From assembly GCA_007258455.2 (NCBI GenBank), contig VDFB02254908.1:1-64000 (forward strand): a DNA stretch of 64,000 bases. Reading direction: 5' to 3'. The position numbers and the translations under genes are program-made. Positions 46,327 through 58,935 of this stretch are shown here, one piece after another. How positions within the stretch are numbered: the stretch's first letter is position 1; each line of letters opens with the position of its first letter. Source of the stretch: Sequoia sempervirens. Lineage: Eukaryota; Streptophyta; Pinopsida; Cupressales; Cupressaceae. The notes under the pieces are model-generated. The model did not search any database. It saw only the letters and a list, made by a program, of their open reading frames with translations, and had not been told where the DNA came from.

Positions 46327-47246
46327 GTATATGTGTATATGTATACATGTAAAGCCTACATACTATTAGCAGTCTAATTCCCTTATAGACATGGTTACAA
46401 AGTTGATGGAGTAAACAAAATCCCATACCCCAAAGATTGTTTTTTGAAGGCCATGTCAAGACATTATTTTCTGCTCAACAAAACCTATTTGAAAATTGAA
46501 ACAATATGGGTTTTCCAATAACATCTTTTCTTGTTTGTTGTATTTCATGTGTTGTATTTATGTGCTATGCAGGCTTCTCCATGTGGTTGGCTCTTGAAAC
46601 TAATATTGTTTGATTGGGTCGATTGTTGGTCAAAAGACTATATAGTTTTGTGGGTTTTGGGAGGTGGGTGAGTGTTGGCTATATTGTTTCATTCATGGCT
46701 TCAATTTTCTATGAATAGTTCCAAAATACTAAATCTGCTATTTCTTTGGTGAATCTTGATATCAAGATTTATTCTATTATGTGGGTGAGACTGGAAAATC
46801 AGTGACAATGGTCAAATAGACAATCATATCCTCATGTATGCTATATTGATTATAATAAGCAATATTGATTTCATGTTTGATTAGAGTGGTGGGAAATGTA
46901 TATTCTTGCTCAAGGGTTTAGTGAGATCACATGAGGGTCCATGACCCAATATGGTAGGGTGGAGAGTAGGGTTTATTGAGTTGAGTTTTATTTTATATAT
47001 ATATACATATATATACATATAAATACATATATATGCATATATACACATACATATACATATATATACATATATGCATACATATATATAGATACATATATAT
47101 ATACACATAGATATAAATATATATATCAAAGCACAAAAAAATTGCACAACAACGAACTAAGCCAAAAAAAACATCCAAGGCTAGCAATCAGCAATCAACA
47201 ATTGTGGGTTTTGGCATGTGGGTGATTGCTAGCTATATTCTTCTCA
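45298..47246. other. Microsatellite-rich spacer between family-2 LTR and element B
   Basis: Long ATAC/TA simple repeats lie at 45298-45470 and 46994-47120, with (TATC)n, (CT)n and (TA)n runs at 46180-46345. Between them are two related segments (about 45520-45680 and 45990-46120) sharing gtgggttgtgata, gaggaaagagg-like and ttgggaagaggtg blocks. Open frames here are simple-repeat translations, and no gene is supported. Confidence 0.65.
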
Positions 47247-48559
47247 TGAGCCCAAAATGTGCTCATAGTTTGGATATCATGATGAACTTTTAATACCTTT
47301 ACTTTTGTTATTCATGGTTGTTTAAACTCTTTTGAAACCTTTTATTGGGATATCCTGTAGCAATACACTTTTATGTTCCTGCAGCCTATTGTGTTGTCTT
47401 ATCCATATTTATTACCCCGTTTGACTCCCTAAATAATTGGTATATCGCATATAGTTTTTGAATGATAAAATAGATTTAAATATGTGATTAATGAATAGAT
47501 ATTGTGTATGTACCATGTGCCTTTTCTTTCGCATCTGTTACCTTGTGTTTCATAGGTTGTTGAAGAAAGTATGATCGGGTCAAGCGCAGCTGATCTCGGC
47601 CTTGCAGTAAAGTCTATTTCCTGCAAAACTTCGAGGAAGTTCTGGCGAAGACTGTTTGACTGAAACCATTGGGAAGGATTTTTAATGACAGTCAATCTGG
47701 AAAGAGTGGAGTGCTAGATTCTCTCTGGATCAGGTTGAATGGATAAATTCATTTATGAAGTCTGTTCCTCAATTTTGGGATACATTTTGCTTCCACGTCT
47801 TTCTTTGATAGGGTTAGTTAGTTGTTCTCCTGACTTTAAATAAGTGCTCCTCCTGCACGAGTGAGCAGAGATGATGGTTAGAAGCAAGATAGAAGCATAG
47901 TGATAGGGAGATAGAAGATATCATGTAAGAGTCAGTATGATAATAATAAAAAGTAGAATCTGTATGACAAGAGATAGAGTTTGTTGTTAGTTTTCATATC
48001 CACAAAGCAATGTACACCATTATGAGTTTATGAATAAAGTTTGATGAAGTTATGAGTTCAACACTTGTGTAATTAGTAGACGCTTGCTAAGGGAGCCCAC
48101 TTAGTAAGTATCTGTAGCTAGTTAGTTAGCTATTCTTTTTATGTTGATCATCAGTTAGATTTCATCTTCGAAGTTTTCATACAAACTCAGTTTTATATTG
48201 TTCCTGCAGCATCGGGAATCCATCCCTGTGCCTGTTCCTGTAGCATAAGGCCAGTTCATAGTTTGAGTCTCAATTGTAGCTATTATGATTTTTGTTTTGG
48301 TTAAATCATGGTTGAGTTAAAAAAACTTTGCATTACCTTTTTGTATCATAGATAGAATTCTTTCCAAGTATTTATTTTTGTTAAGTCATGATCAAAACTA
48401 GTTCTTAGTGCATATATTGTGCTACTCCATTCAAAGTATACATTCCCTGGTTTGACAAGTAAATAAATGTCTATAAAGAGATATTAGTCACCTGCTAGAA
48501 TGTCCAATTCCCATGATAGGTTTTACTATGATTTTCATATCCTTTTGTGGGCATGACCA
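47247..48559 (+). repeat. 5' LTR of element B
   Basis: 1313 bp, TGAGCCCAAAATG...ATGACCA. Aligned with 57362-58644 it starts three bases late. A weak TATA-like CTTTAAATAA lies near 47834. Confidence 0.88.
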
Positions 48560-48563
48560 TTTT

Positions 48564-48584
48564 TGGTGTTGCTGTCGGGGATGG
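48564..48584 (+). promoter_or_regulatory. Primer-binding site of element B, tRNA-Asp-like
   Basis: TGGTGTTGCTGTCGGGGAT is a further decayed form of the tRNA-Asp complement seen in element A, with five differences from the canonical sequence. Confidence 0.7.
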
Positions 48585-48689
48585 TGTCAAGCTAAGAACT
48601 TGGTAGAAGTCATTTTTAGCATTAGTTTAGTTTGTTACTCAAAAAATTTCAAAATCCTTCAAATCACCATTCACTCTATTGCATACATA

Positions 48690-49387
48690 GAAGAAGAGAC
48701 GCGTTGGGAAGGTTTCTCCCTGAAAACTTATTTGTTGAACTGCCATTTGACCCAGCCAACAAATAACCTGAGGAAAATCCATTTTCTCTGATATTCCAGC
48801 AAGAAAATATGGAAAATAATCCACCTAATCCACCTCCTGCTTTTGAGTTTCCCATTGTTCCTCAGCGAGATACTGATAACCTTAAAAATATTCCTTCTTC
48901 ATTACTTCCCAAGTTCTATGGCCTAGTTACGGAGGATCCTAAAACTTTCCTGTTTGAGTTTGATATCCTCTATCGTGGCTATAATTACACTTCTGATGCA
49001 CACAAGTTGAAATTATTTCCTTCCACTTTGAAGGAAGGAGCCCTTAGGTGGTTCATGAGTTTGGGAAGAGGTGTTGTTGATAGTTCGGCAGCCATGCAAA
49101 CAAAATTTCTTGAGAAATATAAGGAATATTGTAAGAGTGGAAGTAAGGGAGATGATATATTCAGAATTCAACAAAAGGAGGATGAAAGCTTGGAGGACTA
49201 CATCTCAAGATTCTTGTTTTCTTTGAAAAAGAACTCAAACCATACTCTCAATGAAGACTCTCAAAAACTACTTTTTCTGAGAGAAATCAGTGATGCCTGT
49301 ATAGATGCTCTAGACCTGATGGGACGAGGTGATATAACCCAACTGCCTTGGGATGATATTAAGAAAATATGTCTTAATTACTCTTGA
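48690..49387 (+). pseudogene. gag: Element B gag, capsid part
   Basis: Capsid motifs match element A (LPKFYGLVTEDPKTFLFEFD, ALRWFMSLGRGVVD, IFRIQQKEDESLEDYISRF) and extend further (LLFLREISDACIDALDLMG, DITQLPWDDIKKICLNYS). The start codon used in A has become ATA here, and a TAA follows the PANK segment, so the open frame only begins at 48809. It ends at TGA 49385. This copy shows the ancestral frame across the point where element A has its stop. Confidence 0.85.
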
Positions 49388-49564
49388 GAAAATGTGAAGA
49401 AGGGTATAGGTCATCAAGCTACAGTGGGTAAGTCTTCTTCCAATGGAGTTTACCGGATGGAGATCACAAATTTGCTATCTAATTTCAAGTAGGATATCAT
49501 TAATGATATGGCTACATAGCTGAACACTATGCAAGCTTGGAAGAAACATGATGAAGCTAAAGCA

Positions 49565-49936
49565 ATCTTGGCTGAGTTCTATCCACATTTTAGATAGAAG
49601 AAACATGACTGTAGATGCAAGATGGTGGCCAACATGGAGGCTAAGCAGTTGCCTACTAATTTTAAGATGATAGAAGGTGATGATGATCAAGTCTTCTTTG
49701 TTGCACAAAGGAGGCCATGGGCCCCAAGACAAGGTATGCCTCAGGACCTTTTGCAAAATTTTGGTTCATATAATACTCAATGTAAAAATCAGTACCCCCT
49801 AAACTATGGGTCATACTCCCAACCTCAGTGGAATAACCCTTGGCCAAATGCCCAACAAAACCGTTGGCAAGCCTCACAAGGGAACTGGAAACCACCCCAG
49901 CAAAATCAGTGGCAACCTCCACAAAGGAATTGGTAG
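49565..49936 (+). pseudogene. gag: Element B gag, C-terminal region
   Basis: It has the KKHDCRCKMVANMEAKQLP cluster, VFFVAQRRPWAPRQGMPQD and a Trp/Gln/Asn/Pro-rich repetitive tail (RWQASQGNWKPPQQNQW), in the same frame as the capsid part. It stops at TAG 49934-49936, with Gln-rich sequence continuing beyond. It is likely the RNA-binding end of Gag (inference). Confidence 0.65.
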
Positions 49937-50330
49937 CAGCCTAACCAATGGAGGGGAGGCCAGCAATGGTCAAATCCAACCGCAAGTTTCTTGCAGCAAC
50001 CCTAGCAGCAATCCATTATGCCACCTCCTGCAGCTAATCAAGGTCAGAACCCAAAATCAACCCAACTACCAGCTTAGGAAGCACCTAATCCAAATAACCA
50101 GCAACTGCAGTAGCAACAAGTTTATTTTGTTGATCCTAATCATCAGCCTGCCTATTCTCTTAACCTAAATAATATTAATTTATGTTCAAGAATAGTGCTT
50201 CCCACACCATCTCCTTCCATAATCTCAGAATTATCTTGAGGAGACTGACCAAGAAGAAGAATATATCAATGCCCAAGCCCAACCAAATCAGTTAGTTCAG
50301 ATCCCATCATTACCTAAGTCATCTGATAAA

Positions 50331-52304
50331 GTGCCCCCTCCTTTCCCACAAAGATTGGAAGGTGAAAATGTGAAGAAACAAGAGGAACCCACCTTTGATA
50401 TCCTTGATCAGCTAAAGCATATATGTGTGAAAATTCCCTTGTTCCAAGCAATCAAAGAAGTACCTATCTATGGCAAGGCCATCAAGGAGGCATGTTTGAA
50501 GAAATTGGGAAGGAAAAAGAAAGACCCTCAAATTGTCCATGTAATAGGCCAACTCTCTGACTTAATGCTAGGGAAGCTTAGCATCCCAAAATATTTAGAT
50601 CCAGGCAGTCCTATTGTGGAAATAAATGTTAATGGGTTGCAAATTAAGAATGCTTTAGTAGATCTTGGTGTAGCTATCAATGTCATGACAAAGGCCCTGG
50701 TTGTAAAACTTAATATTTCAAAAATAAGGACTACACCTACAATATTACAGCTTGCTGATAGCTCAACTATCAAACCTGATGGGGTAGTTGAAGACCTGGT
50801 AGTCACCTTGGATTCCTGGGAATACTCTACAGATTTCATGGTCTTATCTCCAAAGGCATCATTGGGGGGATACCTTGTCATACTAGGAAGGCCTTGGTTG
50901 GCTACAGCTCATGCTTGCATTGGTTGTAGGTTGGGTGACATGACAATATCTGATGGATATAACACAAAGAAACTTACCCTCTATTCTCCAGTATTGCCCC
51001 AACTTGAGTCTGGAGATGTTGCTTGGCTAGATTTGGGAGAAGGGGAAAAAGTGAACTTTGTGGCCAATTTAATGATGATTACCAAAGAGCCTTTCATTGC
51101 ACAAGAAGAAGAAGAAGATATATTGTCCAATAGCCTACTGAATAACTATAGTACCGAATACTTTCATTGTGAGAAAAATCCATGTTCCTTGCAGACTATT
51201 CTTTCTCCGTCCACATCAGCTCATTATCCTGTAGCAACTGATTGCTTACACACCTTACTACCCCATGAGGTAGACATGTCATTTCTGTCTGAAGTATCTA
51301 TGATAGACTTAACCTCCCAAGTTGAGGTAGCTACAGGAAAAACTTTGTGCATTAATAAAAACCTCATTAGTAAGCAACAAGAATCTATGATCAAAATGCT
51401 TACCAGTCATAAGTCAGCTTTTGCATGGGACTATGGAGATATGAAGGGCCTATACCCAAAACTCTGTACAAATTGCATATATATTAAGAGTGACTTCAAA
51501 CCTATCAGGCAGCCTCAAAGAAGAATCAATCCAGCCTTGAGAGAGATTGTTAAAGAAGAATTGCAGAAAATGTTGACAGCTGGCTTTATCTACCCAATTT
51601 GTGATAGTCAATGGGTTTCCCCATTGGTCATTGTTCCTAAGAAAGGAGGAAAATGGAGGGTATGTGTAGATTACAGAGAACTTAACTTAGCAATGAAGAA
51701 AGATTACTTTCCTCTTCCATTTATTGATTAGGTTTTGGATAATTTAGCTGGAAAGAAGTACTTCTCATTCTTAGATGGTTTCAGTGGATACAATCAGATC
51801 AAGATTGCTCCTGAGGATCAGGAAAAGACTACTTTTACATGCCCTTGGGGAATGTTTTCCCATTCAGTTTTTCCTTTTGGTCTCTATAATGCTCCTGCAA
51901 CTTTCCAGAGGGTAGTCATAAGCATCTTCTCAGACATCTCATATGATTGCATGGAAATATACTTGGATGAATTTACTATTTATGGTACAACATTTGAGGA
52001 AGCTCAAGCCAACTTGGAAAAAGTATTATAGAGATGTGAAGATCACAACCTATCGCTGAATAGTCAAAAGTGCTTCATGATGATGCAGGAGGGAATAGTG
52101 CTCGGTCACTATATTTTTGCTGTAGGAATTCAAGTTGATCCTACTAAAATTGAGATCATCTCTAAGTTACCCTCTCCTACTAAGCAAAAAGAGGTACAAA
52201 GCTTTCTAGGCTATGTCGGATACTACAGAAGATTCATCAAAGACTTCAACCAAATAGCAAGTTCCTTATACAATCTGTTGAAGAAAGATACAGAATATTC
52301 CTAG
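50331..52304 (+). pseudogene. pol: Element B protease and reverse transcriptase
   Basis: The protease core is ALVDLGVAINVM, catalytic Asp at 50661, with Ala changed to Val in the DLGA motif. Then come GGYLVILGRPWLATAHACIG and all reverse-transcriptase blocks (FIYPICDSQWVSPLVIVPKK, WRVCVDYRELN, FLDGFSGYNQIKIAPEDQ, FPFGLYNAPATFQ). The active site reads YLDE (51960-51971) instead of YMDD, which removes a metal-binding Asp. In-frame stops at 51729, 52029 and 52302 (TAG) are the only breaks; the frame is otherwise continuous. Confidence 0.88.
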
Positions 52305-54167
52305 ACAGAGGAATGTGAAAAAGCATTTCTTGACTTAAAATTCGCCCTCACATAGGAACCTATTCTGAAAGGACCTGATTGGTCACTCCCATTTCATATT
52401 CATACTGATGCATTAGATTATGTAATTGGTGCACTGTTAGGGAAGAAGGATGGATCAACTAAACATGCACTCTACTACATAAGCAAAAATATGCAAGGGG
52501 CTGAATTCAACTATATTGTTATAGAAAAAGAAATGTTGGCAATCATCTACACCCTCAATAAATTCAGGCATTATATCACTGGTTATCAAATATTTGTCCA
52601 CACTGATCATGCAACAATTCGGTATCTCATGAACAAAAGCTCAATATCTGAGAGACTGGCAAGATGGTTATTGCTGATGCAAGAATTTGACATTACAATT
52701 GTAGACAAGCCAGGTAAAGCCAACGTAGTTGCTGATTTCCTTTCTAGAATTCAAAGGCAAGATGACTCTGCACTTATTGAAGACTCATTTCCTGATGAGC
52801 ACCTATTTGCAATCAAAGTTATTTATCCATGGTATGCTGATATAGCAAATTATCTAGCAATAGGAAGAACTCCTCAATTCTCCCCTAAGGAAAAGCGATT
52901 ATTGGTAGACAAAAGTTTTAACTTTTCTTGGATTATAGATTGCATGTTTTATACAGGGCCAAATCACGTTATGAGGATATGTGTACCAGAGGACACTCAT
53001 GATATACTTCATGCAAGCCATGATGAACCATGTGGTGGACATTTTGCTGCCAAAAGGACAGTAATGAAAATTTTAAATATTGGTTACTATTGGCCAACTT
53101 TGCATAGAAATGCAGCCAAGTATACACGGACATGTGACAGATGCCAAAGGATGGGAAGACCAACTCGCTCTGATCAAATGCCACTATTTCCACAAATTGT
53201 AGTTACACCATTTGACAAATGGGGACCAAATTTTGTGGGACCAATTGACCCACCTTCCAATGGTAAGTCCTACATTCTTGTGTGCACAGATTATGTCACA
53301 AAATGGGTAGAAGATAAACCTATGAAACATGCTAGGGTTAATAAAGTGGCTGATTTCCTCTATGAGAAAATATTTACTAGGTTTGGTGTTCCTAGGGAGA
53401 TAGTGATAGATCAGGGAGCACAATTTACTTCTACACTTATCACAACTTTAGTCAATGAATACAATATACGACATAGGAAATCAACTCCTTATCACCCCCA
53501 GGCCAATGGCCAGGTTGAGGTTACCAATAGAGACATAGAGGCCATTTTGACTAAAACTATAGATTTGCATAGGAAGGACTGGGCTGCAAGGTTACCAGAA
53601 GCTATATGGGCCTACCGTACAACCTAGAAGACTGCTACAGGATTTACACCCTTTGAAATGGTGTATGGTAAAATAGCTGTGATGCCAATAGAATTTCAAC
53701 ATAAGACTCTCTGAATAGCACTGGCGCTAGACATGGGTTTAACAAGTGCACAAAAGGACCGAATCATGCAGCTCAATGCTCTGGATGAATTCTGAAAGCA
53801 TGCCCTGCAGCACACTGAGATGATACAGAATCAACGAGTAAGGTGGCATGATAAATATATTAAGGAAAAGAAATTCCAAGTAGGAGACTAGGCTCTGCTT
53901 TATGATTCATGGTATAAGGAAAGTCTAGGAAAATTACAGACTAGATGGTTGGGGCCGTATGAAATTAAGAATGTATTTGCTAATGGTACAGTTAAACTTC
54001 TTACAATTGATCATATTAGATTTAAGCTGTTAGTTAATGGACACTGCCTTCGGTTGTACCATAAACCAGTCTCAAAAGAAGAATTCATGCAGCAATTCAT
54101 TCAGAATCCTACAACTACTCTTCCTGTAGCAGAAGGCTTTAGCCTTTCTCCTATAGCTTTACCGTAA
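52305..54167 (+). pseudogene. pol: Element B RNase H and integrase
   Basis: RNase H keeps HTDALDYVIGALL, EKEMLAIIYTL, HTDHATIRYL and VADFLSR. Integrase has the zinc site (DEPCGGHFAAKR, TCDRCQRMG), the second catalytic Asp (DQGAQF, 53409) and Glu (QVEVTNRD, 53517), but the first catalytic Asp is Asn (GPNFVGP, 53229-53231). The GPY motif (RWLGPYEI) and the end SLSPIALP at TAA 54165 follow. Stops at 52353, 53625, 53712, 53793 and 53889 are all in the same frame. Confidence 0.86.
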
Positions 54168-54844
54168 TTTTAAAAAGCATGCTCATAATAAAGGCTTTCT
54201 TTTTAAAGAAACCTCTTTTTCTTCATTTTCACTTACCGCCACATCTCACTTCTTTATCTTCCATCCCATCCATCCATTCCATCCATTCATCTCATTCACC
54301 CACGTCACCCATCCACCTCATTCATCCACACCACCCTTAATTATGATATCATTCCCAACTATCAACTCATGCCGAGGCTGTCATCTTTCTTCACATGTAC
54401 ACGCATTTATTGAAGGTACGCCATATCTTTTGTTCTCACATATTTGATTTATTTTATTCTATTCATTTACTGGTATGTTTTTACCAGTCATTATTACCCA
54501 ATCTTTGACTATTCTTTAGTACATGTGAGGACACATGTCATACTCTAAGTAGGGGCAGGGTAATCCACTTTTAAAACCTATCTTTTTGCCACTGCCACAA
54601 CTGCTCAGATAAATTTTCTTTATTATTTTTCTAGTACTTTCCAAATATGATCGCATGTCTTTTTCATTGCATGTTTTTCTTGTAAATTACAACCAAAACT
54701 GCTTGTTCAAAAGGTTCATTTTTGGAAAAGAGAGAAATGTGACAGCACGATAGAAGAGAAAAACCAAAACAGAAAGGGAAACAGAGAGGAATTTTTTTGA
54801 ATTTTTAGCAGGGAGTTGAGTTCAACTAAAGAAAATCTGTGAAC
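54168..54844 (+). promoter_or_regulatory. Intergenic segment between pol and ORF3 in element B, with hairpin and internal polypurine tract
   Basis: The hairpin ACATGTG-AGGA-CACATGT lies at 54521-54538 and TAAGTAGGGGCAGGGTAA at 54546-54563, in the same relative place as in element A (39043-39086). CATC repeats (54250-54330) precede them. Confidence 0.55.
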
Positions 54845-57349
54845 ATGGGTGGTCAGCTGGTGCGACATGAGCCTGTAGCTCATGAGTTATTATTGCAAAA
54901 TCCTCAAACAGTCCAGGCATTCGGCCTCTGTGGATGGTTAAACTATTTTTTGAGTTTAAATGCTTTCGATGAGGAGGCTGTTGGAGAATTTTTGAGAACC
55001 ATTTCTAAAGGGAAGGCTACTGTATGGGGTCTAACGATTGTTGTAACTGAAGAAAGAATTGCTGAAGTAACCAGGCTTCCAGCCGTTGGAGAAAATTTTT
55101 CTTCGGATGCTGCCTTTGTAAGGGCTAAATTTTCAATACCCATTGATGGACCTTTGGAAATCTCCAAGTAGGGATGCAAGTGAGTATCGTTGCCTCCTCC
55201 ATATTCAGAATATGCTACTTACATAATCAGGTATTTAACATGTGAAGGCCGTTTCTCTTACCTGCATTCTTACCATTTCAAATTGTTAAGTGATATAAGG
55301 CATGGGTTAGCTGTAAATGTTCTAAACTTCTTGTTAAAATTTCTAGAAAAAAGTGCCCATGGAACCCAACAAGGGAAAGATAATTCTATTGCTCACCATG
55401 GCCTTATCAAATTATTGATTGAATGCTCTTTGAGAGATGTCTCACCTCTTTCCTGGCAACAATTTGTTGCCCAAATGAGCTTGCAAATTCTAGAACCCCC
55501 TAGGGTACTTACCCCACGGCCTCAGAAAAATAAAGAAGAAATTGCGTCTACCAGTAGAAGAATAGGGAAAGGGTCATCTGCTCCTATAGCACCTGGTCCT
55601 ACAGCTCCCCCACCAGAATCCTCTGCTCGAGTACAAACTAGGTTTGCCACTAGGAGAGAGAAGGGAAAAACAAAGGCAGGAGAGTCATCTGGGGCGGAAC
55701 AAACCACAAAGTCTGATCCTCACTCTCAAAAAAGGAAATGCCCTTCTCCTACAACATCTTCCCCTCCAGCCATCTCTCCTACAGCAACACATGTTGCTAT
55801 CATCGGTTCACCATCATCTTGTGGCAGGGCAGAACCCTCTAGACAAACCATAAAAAGGAGGGCTACAAGAACACCTCCTGCAGCTGCACCAGTGCCAAGA
55901 AGAGTTTCCACAAGGAAACTATGTAAGACCTCCCCTACTTCACCTCAACCAGAGGTTATTGTAATTTTAGAAGAATCTGTGGAGTCTGAATTTGATGTTT
56001 CTCAAAATGTGTCTGAGAGTGCTGCACAGAGTTCATTCGTTCCTTAAGAGGAACAAATTGAGACAGAGGAAATTGAGCATAATGAAAAAGGGGTACCAAG
56101 TCTTGATGACTTGGCTGCTACTGCTATACAAATTTTGGAGGAAACAAAATCTTCTCCACTACAGCAACAAGAATTCATCCTATAGAAAAAGCAGGAATAG
56201 ACTAAACAATTGGATGTGGCTGGTGAAGCTACATTTTCCCCTGCGACTTGTCAAGCCATTGTTGTTTATAAGAAGACATTTTTGATTGAGTTTCTGGAAT
56301 ATGTCAAAGCTAACTAGGAACCAGTTACATTACAAGCCCTAACTTTCTAGCACCTAGCCTAGATTGACATGCAACAAAGTCTATGGGAGGTAGAAAGGAA
56401 GAAACTGAAAAAGGAAATTGAAAGTCAGAAACAGGAAATTCTTGAGTTACAAGGAAAAACGGATGAAATGTTAAAAGTAACTAGTCATATTATGGAATGT
56501 AGACCACCACCCAGAGTTTATGCTCTGTGCCTTAAGGAACAATTCTTGTGGTTCCAACTAATAAGAATTTCTAGAAATCAAGATCCTATACTTCACACTG
56601 CTAAAGAATTCTACGACGCATACCAAGCAGCCCCTAATTGGTTAAGAAATTCTCTGTGTGAATTTTATTTACATGGATTTTTAATTTCATTTGAAACAGA
56701 ATGGAACCCTCTTCTGTATATTTGCGACATCCATTTGAGATCATTTATGTCATGGGTAGCAAATGAAGCAAATTATGGCAGACAATGGGAAACATATGAG
56801 GAAGTCGAAAGGAATGAGCTTGCTCCATTGTTCCCTCAAAGTTTAGACCCCCATGTAATGTTAAAAACCTGGTTTACTCTAGCATATGGCATTAATAATA
56901 ATATAGCCAGGATGAAAATATTTGATCTCAGGAAACAAGTATATGATGAATTTCAGGAACAGTCATATTCGTTTTGGAGACTGTCATACACCAGAAGTGA
57001 GAAAATGTGGGAAAGATTAACTATTGGGCTAAGAAGGTTCGAGCCTCACAGTCCCCTAAATTTCACAGCAGCTCTTAAACGATCAAGCAGACATATACAA
57101 TTGGGACTTCAAGAGAGATTTGAACTATGGTTGCCATTGACATTCAGACCTCCTATGCTAATGTGGCCCCATTATCCTTACCAGGCTACAAATCTCAATG
57201 ATGATTCAGAAGCTCGTAGGTATGAAAGGTGGTAGACTTTCAGAGGATTTTATTACAGGTTTGGAACTCCATTTTAGAGTCATGCTGCAACCACTAATTT
57301 TAGAGAGACCACTAGGAAAGTTAATGCTGGAGGACCAGTATTGGGCTAA
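54845..57349 (+). pseudogene. Element B ORF3 (env-position gene), degenerate
   Basis: It is about 835 codons in one frame from ATG 54845 to TAA 57347, with stops at 55169 (TAG, shared with A), 55181, 56045 and several later, including 57233 and 57275. It shows the same domain order as in A: N-terminal LCGWLNYFLSLNAFDEEAVG and VTRLPAVGENF, PPPYSEYATYIIRYLTCEG, a low-complexity basic Ser/Pro middle, a coiled-coil-like VERKKLKKEIESQKQEI, and the C-terminal RVYALCLKEQFLWFQL and FELWLPLTFRPP. No membrane segment or signal peptide is seen. Conservation between two old copies shows that it was a genuine gene of the element; its function is unknown. Confidence 0.7.
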
Positions 57350-57361
57350 GTAGGGGGTAGA
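57348..57361 (+). promoter_or_regulatory. 3' polypurine tract of element B
   Basis: AAGTAGGGGGTAGA overlaps the ORF3 stop and precedes the 3' LTR. Confidence 0.8.
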
Positions 57362-58644
57362 TGATGAGCCCAAAATGTGCTCATAGTTTGGATATCATGA
57401 TGAACTTTTAATACCTTTACTTTTGTTCTTCATGGTTGTTTAAACTCTTTTGAAACCTTTTATTGGGATATCCTGTAGCAATACACTTTTATGTTTCTAC
57501 AGCCTATCATGTTGTCTTATCCATATTTATTACCCCATTTGACTCCCTAAATGACTGGTATATCGCATATAGTTTTTGAATGATAAAATAGATTTAAATA
57601 TGTGATTAATGAATGGATATTGTGTATGTACCATGTGCCTTTTCTTTCGCATCTATTACCTTGTGTTTTGTAGGTTGTTGAGGAAAGTATGATCAAGTCA
57701 AGCGCAGCCGATCTCGGCAGTAAAGTCTATTTCCTACATGACTTCAAGGAAGCTCTGGTGAAGACTCTTTGACCGAAACTATTGGGAATAATTTTTAATG
57801 ACAGTCAATCTGGAAAGAGTGGAGCGCTAGATTCTCTCTGGATCGGGTTGAATGGATAAATTCATTTATGAAGTCTGCTCCTTAATTTTTGGATATATTT
57901 TACTTCCGCGTCTTTCTTTGATAGGGTTAGTTAGTTGTTCTCCTGACTTTAAATAAGTGCTCCTCCTGCGCGAGTGAGCAGAGATGATGGTTAGAAGTAA
58001 GATAGAAGCATAGTGATAGGCAGATAGAAGATATCATGTAAGAGTCAGTATGATAATAATAAAAAGTAGAATCTGTATGACAAGAGACAGAGTTTGTTGT
58101 TAGTTTTCATATCCACAAAGCAATGTACACCATTCTAAGTTTATGAATAAAGTTTGATGAAGTTCTGAGTTCAGAACTTGTGTAATTAGTAGATGCTTGC
58201 TAAGGGGGCCCACTTAGTAAGTATCTATAGCTAGTTAGTTAGCTGTTCTTTTTCTGTTGATCATCAGTTCAATTTCATCTTTGAAGTTTTCATACAAACT
58301 CAGTCTTATATTGTTCCTGTTCCTACAGCATAAGGCCAGTTCATAGTTTGAGTCTCAGTCGTAGCTATTATGATTTTTGTTTTGGTTAAATCATGGTTGA
58401 GTTAAAATAACTTTGCATTACCTTTCTATACCGTAGATAGAATTCTTTCCAAGTATTTATTTCTGTTAAGTTGTGACCGAAACTAGTTCTTAGTGCATAT
58501 ATTGTGCCGCTCCATTTAAAGTATACGTTCCCTGGTTTGACAAGTAAATGAACGTCCATAAAGAGATATTAGTCACCTGCTGGAATGTCCAATTCCCAGG
58601 ATAGGTTTTACTGTGATTTTCATATCCTTTTGTGGGCGCGACCA
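57362..58644 (+). repeat. 3' LTR of element B
   Basis: 1283 bp, TGATGAGCCC...GCGACCA, direct repeat of 47247-48559. By eye it is about 97 percent identical over the first 280 bp. Confidence 0.88.
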
Positions 58645-58915
58645 ACAAGGACAGAGGCACAAAGAAACTATTCTAGAAAGTAAAAAAGACTTGGCAGCCA
58701 ACCGAGGAATTCTTGCTAACCTTGCATCTTTGTATACTTAACAACTGTAAAGCCCAACATATGAAAGACTTGGAGAAACTATTGTGCTTTCCAAATGAAG
58801 TTACCATGCTTTCCCATCATTGACTGTAAGATCAACATTGCTTTTTCTTTGAGACATGATCAGATGGTGGTTGTCTTGCGAGCCCTGAGAAGGCGCTTGG
58901 GTTTGATCAGAGAAT

Positions 58916-58932
58916 CCCTCCTTCCAGCGCCA
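58916..58932 (-). promoter_or_regulatory. Probable primer-binding site of family-2 type
   Basis: On the minus strand TGGCGCTGGAAGGAGGG starts three bases after the LTR end. Its TGG start and position fit a tRNA complement; I cannot name the tRNA with confidence. Confidence 0.6.
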
Positions 58933-58935
58933 ATA

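Larger units (their letters stand above)
47247..58644 (+). mobile_element. Element B: second Athila-like Ty3/gypsy element, sister of A, inactive
   Basis: It has the same organisation as element A, with both LTRs, primer site, gag, pol, ORF3 and polypurine tract; LTRs and coding regions are clearly related but diverged. No target duplication is found (left flank TCTCA, right flank ACAAG), and the 5' LTR lacks the first three bases present in the 3' LTR, so the left border is eroded or rearranged. The pol and ORF3 regions are kept in a single frame each but contain many stops, and catalytic residues are changed. Confidence 0.88.
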
